Assembly (NCBI RefSeq): GCF_958979055.1
Contig: NC_084897.1
Span: 69,501-133,500 of the forward strand
Origin: Alnus glutinosa
Lineage: Eukaryota > Streptophyta > Magnoliopsida > Fagales > Betulaceae
DNA length: 64,000 nt
Direction of reading: 5' to 3'
The translations under genes were made by a program, and so were the position numbers. This document shows, piece after piece, positions 57,401 through 64,000 of this stretch. The number at the start of each line of letters is the position of its first letter. The first letter of the stretch is position 1. The notes beneath the pieces were generated by a model. The model did no database searches. It saw only the letters and a list, made by a program, of their open reading frames with translations, and was not told the origin of the DNA.

Positions 57401-60400
57401 ACATGCTTTGTGTGTAAAAGAAAAGTCATGGGCATAATTGGACAGAGAAGTGTGGGAAAGTGGAGAAGTGAGTTTAATGAAGGAGTTTTGCTGATGTCTG
57501 TTGATGTCATCATCCTTTTGCCAAACTATGTGTTTCACCTTTTGTTCAAATACATTGAATTCTATTTTATACACTGATAAGGAAGGACTTTTGAGGTATT
57601 TTCATGAAGAGGCAGATTGAAAACTTCTCCAAGATCCTTATTAGTTGTAGAGACGTTCATACTTATAGATTATCTGTTTTGAGCTGCTTTAAATCTAAAC
57701 TGGACAGGCGTAATATGCACCCAAGTGCTGGTTAGAAGACACCTTGCTTCAATAGTTGTGACCATCAACAGAAATTGCTGTTGAGGAAGATTGGCATTTA
57801 TTAAAAGCATCAAAATATATGATAGCTTTAATCTCACTATAAATTAATTGGCAGCTGGATTTTATGGAAGGCCCCACATGTTGAACCAATATTTGAGTTA
57901 ATAAAAAAAGGAAATAGCTTATATTTTAATTCATAAAACTATTGTACATGAGTACAATCTTTTTAGTTTTTCTAATCAAATTTTATCTTAGCTCTTTATA
58001 TAATAAAAGCAGTTCAATAAGTGCAAATGGTGTTTCTTGCCGTGGTTCATGTTGAAGATATTGAACAATTTTCTTCCTGGTTTCTCCTTCTTGTCTTCAA
58101 TAAAGATAATCTTCTCTTTGGGAGATTGTATATTAATATGATGCCAATACAATCCGTTTTTATCATTACTGAGCAGAAATAAGAAGCAAACAAAAAAATC
58201 TGTCTTATCAATGCTGGAGTTTGAATTCATGAGATTGACTTTCCCTTGTTACAGGAATTCCAATTGATAAAGTCGCCTTGCTAGACCAGGAAACTCGTAA
58301 TTATATTGGGAAAAAGTTGCTGGAGCTTACTTTAACGGAGTTATTTGTATATCGTTTCATGCAGGCATGTTCTTTTCTTTGCATATGATAAAGTATCTTT
58401 AACTCTTATGTGTTTGTCTTTCTTAACTTTTGTCTTGTATCCTGTTTGTGTTTCTTTTACTATCTCCTATATGCATCTATTGTACTTCACCTTAGGAATC
58501 GCTTGGGCATTTGCTATCAACTACTGAGGTTGTTCATAGCTGCAGTGGCTGATATGAGATGGTATCTGAAACTGAAACTTCCTTTCAAATTGTTTGGAGT
58601 TCTTGGATCAGATAATGTAATGTAATAAAGTTTGAGGGGATTAGGATAAAAACCTACTTGCGGTTGTGGCCCATTGGAATGTCAAATTTGCAGAAGTAAC
58701 TAAAATGTAGCTGAAATGCCCTAAGCCTTGCTGTAGAATTATTGCTGTTATCTTAGTGGTAGCTCAATTTGCAGAGCGAATTGCTGATGATAATTTTCCA
58801 AGATAGAAATTCCCCCTTTTTAATTATTTCATGCCGCTGATAGTTGGGTATGGATGACATGCTCTTTGCTTTAAGGAGCATGCTAGTTATTAGAAAGAAA
58901 GGGACAAGTGTCCCTATTCTAGAAGGTGGTGAGATTTTCCTATGAGTTCCTATGGTGAGGTGTTCATATTCCAGAATATTGTATTTGTTCCTATATATAT
59001 AACAACGAATTGTGAGGGTTAGACTCTATTTTGTGAAATACACTACTCTTGACATGGTATCAAAGTCTAGGAATTAATAATAATAATAATAATAATATAT
59101 CTATCCCCCTATTTTGCCATTTTCTTATTTGCGTTTTCTTTCCCCCTATTGGAGGTTGATGGTTGTGCGATTGACCATATCCATGTGGTGGTCAATGGCT
59201 GTGAGTGATGGACAAAAGAAAAAGAAAATATTTTTTTTAGTAAGTAAAATCTAAGGATACAAAAAAAAAATGTCTGGCATATGTGGTAGTAACCAATGGT
59301 TATCCTGTGGTAGTGGTGCTGTGTGTGGATTTTTTTTTGTCATTTACGTTGTTTGTGGTGATCAGCCACATCTGATGAAGTGGTCGGTAGTATCTTCGGT
59401 GGTTACAGTGGTGGCCGGTAGTTGGTTGTGGTTACCGTCCCTTAGTGTGGTCATTTTACATAGATTTCTTCCTTAGTGGTGTTTGTCGACATAATATGGT
59501 TGCTGACAGTGAATCTTCAGCCGGTTTGGAAGACGAAGGTCAGTTTGGTTACAAGTGCACACTATCCTTGCTCCGAAATAGGAATATCTCTTGGCTCAGT
59601 TTAATCCTATTTCAGGTCTATTTTATTCTAGTTTTACCTTTGGGCCAGCCTAATATTTTCCTTCCTAAGTTCAAAGCTCGGTCCATACTTGAACGGCTGA
59701 ATCTTATTCACCCGAGTCAAGCCCAAACCCAATAACAAAAAAATGCAGGCCTATATCTGACCTGGTTGGTATATTTGGTTCTGGCTAGTTTCAGTCGGTT
59801 ACAGTGGTTCTCTGACTCAATGGTTTCCAATGATTTTTTGACCGGTGACGATGTTTTCCAACAAGTTTTGACTGGTGTTGGTATTTTCCGGCGAATTTTT
59901 TTACTAGTATTGGTGTTTTCCGGTGTTTTCGACAAATATTGATGTTTTCCGGTGAGCTGCGACTGGTGATGGTGTTTCCTGGTGAGTTTTCAACTGATGA
60001 TGGTGTTTTCCGCGAGTTTTTGACTGATGTTGATGTTTTCTAGCGACTTTCGACCGGCATTGGTATCTTTTGGCTTGCTTCAGTCAAATTCATTGTTTGG
60101 CGGTGAGATTCTAGATGGTTTTGGCATTTACCAGCGAGTTTTGACCGGTTCTGTTCTTTTTCAGCCTTTCATGTCGATTTTGGCTGGTTCAGACATTTTT
60201 CGGCCAGTTTTGTTGTGTTTATATATTTGACAGTTTCTTCACTCAGTTTCTTAGTAATATTAAGAGTTTCATTGACACTTCTACTGAATTTTCCCCCTAA
60301 CTATGGTGTATTTTTGTCTTGCGTGTATTGTTGTTGATCTAGTGCAGACTGATCCTAATTGGAGTAATTTTTTGTATGATGAGGCAACAAAAGTAATTAA

Positions 60401-62220
60401 TCTCATCGACTTTGGAGCAGCTCGGGACTTCCCTAAAAGCTTTGTTGAGGACTACTTAAGAATGGTGAGTTCTCTTTGCTCTACTCTTGGTTTACTTTTT
60501 GATCTCAAATCTTTATCCATTTTCTTGTTCTCTTGCATGTGCCTTTATTGAGGTTCAAACTTCTGAATTTTGGTCTCTCTCTCTCTCTCTCTCTCTCGTC
60601 CTTTGAAAATTTATGCGGTTCACATTGATGACATTTTATTTAATAATTTATCTATAGAGATGACATAGTACAGAGGGAGAAAAGGAATGACTCAATGAGC
60701 ATATAGGCACACTTGACCTCAAAGAAGTCCATTGAAGCAAATAGAGCACTAAGCATTCTCTTTTCTTCCTTGAAATGGCAATGATGTCACTCAACTTTGT
60801 TTGGTTGCATGTGTGTGTGTGTGTTTGTTTTTTTTTTCCTTGAATCTTGAGCAGCCCCATTCTGTTCGGATTAAGAGGATTTAGATTTTTTTGAACCGAC
60901 TTTGTGTGTGTGCGTGTGTTTGTGTCTGTTCAAAGGCATGCATGTGTAGGAGTGCGTGCACATCGAAAAGCATATGATGAGGTGTTGATTTCAACTCACC
61001 TGCCTTACTTTCTGTAACAACCAAGTAGCTATATTTTGGTGTTCAATATTTCATTTGATCAACTTAAAAGTGGAAGCTTTTGCTTAACATGTTATATATA
61101 TGGATACCGGCACATCATAGCTCGAGTGTTTTTACTTTTGCAGATTTTTTGAATTTATGTTCCTCTCTTTCTTCCTATTAGAAATTATCTTGTATACTCC
61201 ATGTGTACTAGGGTTGCGCCCCTCTGCACTTTATTAATGATATGGCATTACTTAATAAAAAAAAAATGTGGAATTTTCATAATTAACGACAATTTCCTAA
61301 TAGCCAGGACATGACTCATAATTAAACATAAGGTCCTCATTAATAGGACATATATTTAGTTGTCATAAAAATCTGGGTTTCTCACCCTCCATGACAAGGC
61401 CGTTTTCTAGGGCCTGTGGGAGCTGTGAATTGTCCACCTTGGTTGTATTGAGTTTGAAATTAATGAGAGGTTGGTGTGGGCTATGGATTTTTTTTGCCAG
61501 GGCCAGGGGTTGTGGCAGGCCCCCCTAGTGTCCCAACTTGGCTCTGAGTTTTGCACTAATTTGTAGTGGGCTGAGTCAGGTTGATAGCCGGTCATACAAT
61601 AACTTCAGACCATGATTGATTACAATAGAATCCATGAAGTTAATGCTAGATAGTTGGATTAATGCTGCTGGTTCTAACATTTATGGTGGTCTGCCTTGAG
61701 GTTGTGATAATGTGAGATGTCAAACTCAAGTTGGAAGCGTGATCAGTTTAGCTAACAGTTTAAATACTAGACCTTTTTTTTCTGCTGAGCTCCATTTCCG
61801 TTCATATGTATGTTTGATCAGGTAATTGCATGTGCAAACGGTGATAGAGATGCAGTCATTGAGATGTCGATAAGACTCGGGTTCCTCACAGGAATGGAGT
61901 CAGAGATAATGCTAGATGCCCATGTTCAAGCGGGTTTTATTGTGGGATTGCCTTTCTCGAAGCCTGGTGGATATGACTTTCGTTCCACCAAAATTACTCA
62001 AGGTGTCTCCAACCTTGGGGCTACAATGCTTAAGCATAGGCTGACGCCGCCTCCTGATGAAGTCTACAGTCTTCATCGGAAGCTTGCAGGTGCATTTTTG
62101 GCCTGCGTCAAACTTGGGGCTGTTGTACCATGTAGGGAATTATTACTTCAAGTTTATGAGCATCATCAATTTGGTGAAGAAGATGGTGAGATCTTGTCAA
62201 GTGGCGCAAGTTCTTCGTAG
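54448..62220 (+). CDS. ABC1K13: ABC1-family atypical kinase (COQ8/ADCK3-like, ABC1K13)
   Basis: This is the mitochondrial ABC1/UbiB kinase-like ATPase needed for ubiquinone synthesis; the Arabidopsis ABC1 gene complements yeast coq8. The eight coding exons are 54448-55001, 55127-55349, 55967-56119, 56357-56515, 56735-56894, 58255-58364, 60348-60464 and 61822-62220, joining to 624 residues (Arabidopsis about 623). Exon 1 encodes a variable region with a Ser run (about residues 129-138). Family motifs are KIGQ (about 243-246) in the N-terminal extension, AAAS (304-307) in place of a glycine-rich loop, lysine in VAMKIQ (325), ECD (372-374), TDPNWSN (455-461) and DFG (475-477). The fifth residue after TDP is Ser where relatives usually have Gly. 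Intron 6 has a GC donor. The LTR element ends about 500 bp upstream in the same orientation. Confidence 0.94.
57200..57400 (-). mobile_element. LINE 3'-end copy in ABC1K intron 5
   Basis: The plus strand reads as an A-run then ataagtaaatcaagtcttat, tgaaagcgtaaggcaccctt and gtatacaaaatg, the reverse complement of the LINE tail found elsewhere (ggcgccttacgc ... cttatcaaaa). The left boundary is the A-rich tail at about 57208; the right boundary is unclear. Confidence 0.5.
58900..59066 (+). mobile_element. possible LTR-element remnant
   Basis: The sequence tggtatcaaagtctagg (59054) resembles a methionine-tRNA primer-binding site, and the bases before it end ...ctcttgaca, as an LTR might. No matching second LTR, gag or pol was found. 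It is probably a broken and old fragment. Confidence 0.3.
59815..60075. repeat. degenerate minisatellite (period about 30 bp)
   Basis: At least eight imperfect units follow the pattern ttttgactggtgttggt then gttttccggcgag. Spacing varies between about 28 and 36 bp. It lies within ABC1K intron 6. Confidence 0.65.
60577..60597. repeat. (CT)n microsatellite
   Basis: A ct dinucleotide run of about 20 bp in ABC1K intron 7. Confidence 0.7.
61170..61267 (+). mobile_element. LINE 3'-tail remnant in ABC1K intron 7
   Basis: The sequence cttgtatactccatgtgtac, then gcgcccctctgc, ttaatgat and attacttaataaaaaaaaa is similar in order to the other LINE tails, but partial. Confidence 0.45.
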
Positions 62221-62304
62221 GCTACTAGGCTTATAACTTATTTTTTATCTTATTCAAATTTACATGTAATAAGTCTTGCATGCAACTATGCTTGGCGAGC
62301 ATCA

Positions 62305-62347
<43 letters not shown>

Positions 62348-63980
62348 TGTAGTTTACCTCGTTGGGAAAAAATCAAACTAGAATTGCGCCAGACAAGACA
62401 TTTAAAATGCTTTGTCGATGATATAAAAGGAGTCATTTGAATCCTCCATTTAGGTATAAAGTAGGGGCATGGTTGTCTTTTCACATTTTCATGGAATGTG
62501 AAAAAACAATTATGTCTCCACTTTATAACTAAATGGGATGAACTCCACTTTTTTAAGGGGAGGGGGGGGAGGGGGGGGGGGGGGGGGGGTGATTATATGG
62601 AGCCGTTTGTAAATTGAACATCGTGTTTGTGCCAATTAGAATGGATCACTTGCATATGTGGGGGATCCATCAACATATTAGGTATGGGATCCTGATTGTT
62701 TTTAAGTGTACTCAACAAATTTCGAGCTGGAAAACATATTGAAAGATATGTGTTCTTTTTATATAATTTCTTTAAAGAAGCAATATTCTTGTTATTCTTT
62801 GCTTCAAAAAGGATTTTTATGTGAGGGTTTCAAGAAGAGTGTTTCTTGAATCAAGTGGAAAGTGGTGATGAACTCATGAATATTGAATCTCTAGACTTTG
62901 AGCTTATATGGAGACTTTTTGCTCTCCGGAGCCTTAGGGCTTGAATTTGAACAGAGCTTCGATGATTAAACATTTTGGAATTTTTGTCTCCTACAAAATT
63001 AATAATCTTTTACCTTTTTTAAAAAAGAAGGGAAAAAGAAATTGTTGTAACTTGCTGAAGGTACATGTTCATGGTCTTTACATTTTTCAAAAACAAAGCT
63101 AAATAGAAGCTGCCGGTGAGAACTGAGAAGGGGCATGGCAAAGCAAATAAAGTTAAATGATGTTGCTGTTTGGTAATCTACTCCAGGTTCTAACAGCTTA
63201 ACAGAGGGTTGGGTTTTGAAAGAAGAAAAAGTGGGTTAATAAATATATTTTTGGGCCAGAAAAAAGGGCGCAATTGATGGAGAGTGGATTTAGGGAAGGT
63301 GATATGTGTCGGTGGCACGCCATTGGAGAAAGAGGGCGAGAGTGGCAGCGAGTGGTAATACTGACAAAATAAATTTACTGAAAGAATGATTAAAAGAGGA
63401 AACTCATGAGGTGCTTTCAGTTTCAGAGATGATCACATCACAATAAGAGTGGACTTAATTAATTATGTAATGACTTTCGTGGAGATTAAAAGAAAGCATT
63501 CTATAAATACAGAGATTTAAAACGAACTTGTCTTTATTTTCCTTGTCAATTAACGGACTAATCTTCCACACGCTTAACGCTTTTATTAGTTTCCAACAAA
63601 AACAGCTGTATATGGATTTTGAATACAGCGAATATAAAATCGAAAGGAAAAAACTAGATTGATTTTACAGCTATACGCATGCTCCACAGTTGGTCAGGCA
63701 GAGACACAGAAAAAGACAAAGGTCTACTGTGTCACTCTCTTTCTTCCCAATTGTTTTGACCTTTTTTTTTTTAAAAAAAATGTCGGCAGCCTGGATTTGA
63801 CTGTGGAGTGAAATATATATATATATATAATTTTTTCAAAAAAAAAAAAGGCCTGCATTGCATTTCCATTTTCCGCACCCTCTCATTACTAAAATAGAAA
63901 GTAGCAAACGTGTGGTAAAGTTTGGGTAGCAGAGTGAGGAGGATGAGGTGAGTAGTTGGGGATAATTAAGAAGTAGAAGA
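62221..63980. other. ABC1K 3' region and spacer
   Basis: This contains the ABC1K 3' UTR, a GA microsatellite (62311-62345) and a G-rich tract (about 62558-62590). No gene is recognised up to the window edge. A TA run near 63811-63830 could be the TATA region of a gene starting at the edge. Confidence 0.5.
62558..62591 (+). repeat. G-rich tract
   Basis: About 30 G interrupted by two A. It could form a G-quadruplex on the plus strand. A long G-run can also be a sequencing or assembly soft spot, so its exact length is uncertain. Confidence 0.7.
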
Positions 63981-63987
63981 AGAAGAA

Positions 63988-64000
63988 TGAAGGCGACTCT
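63988..64000 (+). CDS. possible start of a next gene (cut by window edge)
   Basis: An ATG followed by aaggcgactct ends the window after a purine-rich leader-like stretch (gaagtagaagaagaagaa). A TA-rich TATA candidate lies 160-180 bp upstream. Only four codons are visible, so this is a guess. Confidence 0.2.

Larger units (their letters stand above)
58365..60347 (+). other. ABC1K intron 6 with GC-AG borders
   Basis: Exon 6 ends TTCATGCAG followed by GCATGTTC; exon 7 begins after AGTGCAG. No GT in the vicinity gives the conserved RFMQ-TDPNW join, and reading on reaches a stop within 20 codons. GC donors are used by about one percent of plant introns. The intron contains a retroelement-like site and a minisatellite. 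Confidence 0.8.

Noticed and set aside
59815-60075. CRISPR-like array
   Set aside because: The units are degenerate with no regular spacers, and the window is plant nuclear DNA.
1-64000. tRNA, rRNA or organellar insertions
   Set aside because: I saw no tRNA cloverleaf, rRNA or plastid/mitochondrial gene sequence. The tRNA-like matches are primer-binding sites of LTR elements.

Overview
This is plant nuclear DNA, almost certainly from a eudicot and probably a woody one. Split genes with GT-AG introns, eight recognisable plant proteins, AT-rich spacers and many plant transposons (LINEs, short non-autonomous DNA elements, LTR-element fossils) support this. The species cannot be read from the window.

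Layout, left to right: a Ty3/gypsy fossil fragment (1-1700); AT-rich spacer; an alpha-expansin gene (+, 4960-6527) with a Mutator-like miniature element in its second intron; a C9orf78/Tls1-like spliceosome-associated protein gene (-, 8213-10539); a germin-like protein gene (-, 11401-12176); a POLTERGEIST-type PP2C gene (-, 14717-28707), whose 8.7-kb first coding intron is packed with nested repeats; a 7-kb repeat-rich spacer; a START/COQ10-like lipid-binding protein gene (-, 36356-40707); a plastid cyclophilin gene of CYP20-3/ROC4 type (+, 43467-46586); a HAD-family phosphatase gene (-, 47011-48851) converging on it; a gag-only LTR element with other elements nested in it (50450-53950); and an ABC1K13/COQ8-like kinase gene (+, 54448-62220). 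A further gene may begin at the last bases.

For every gene I joined exons by hand. All reading frames close without an internal stop, and the protein lengths match the families (255, 300, 218, 902, 296, 268, 287 and 624 residues). From memory, several of these genes have Arabidopsis counterparts that sit side by side in a few regions: EXPA17, a START protein and ABC1K13 near At4g01630-01660; the C9orf78 homologue and a germin at At1g02330/02335; ROC4 and a HAD protein at At3g62030/62040. The window therefore looks like an unduplicated ancestral block.

The genes do not form one pathway. They cover cell-wall loosening (expansin, germin-like), splicing (C9orf78-like), stem-cell signalling (POL), plastid protein folding and redox (cyclophilin), nucleotide metabolism (HAD) and quinone biology (ABC1K13 and possibly the START protein). 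I found no new biological system. What stands out is the transposon stratigraphy: at least four Mutator-like miniature elements with 9-bp target duplications, two Tourist-like elements with TTA duplications, a hAT-like element with an 8-bp duplication, four LTR-type elements with matching 5-bp duplications (one of them imperfect), and a stack in which a TRIM lies in a LINE that lies in an AT-rich element that lies in a POL intron.
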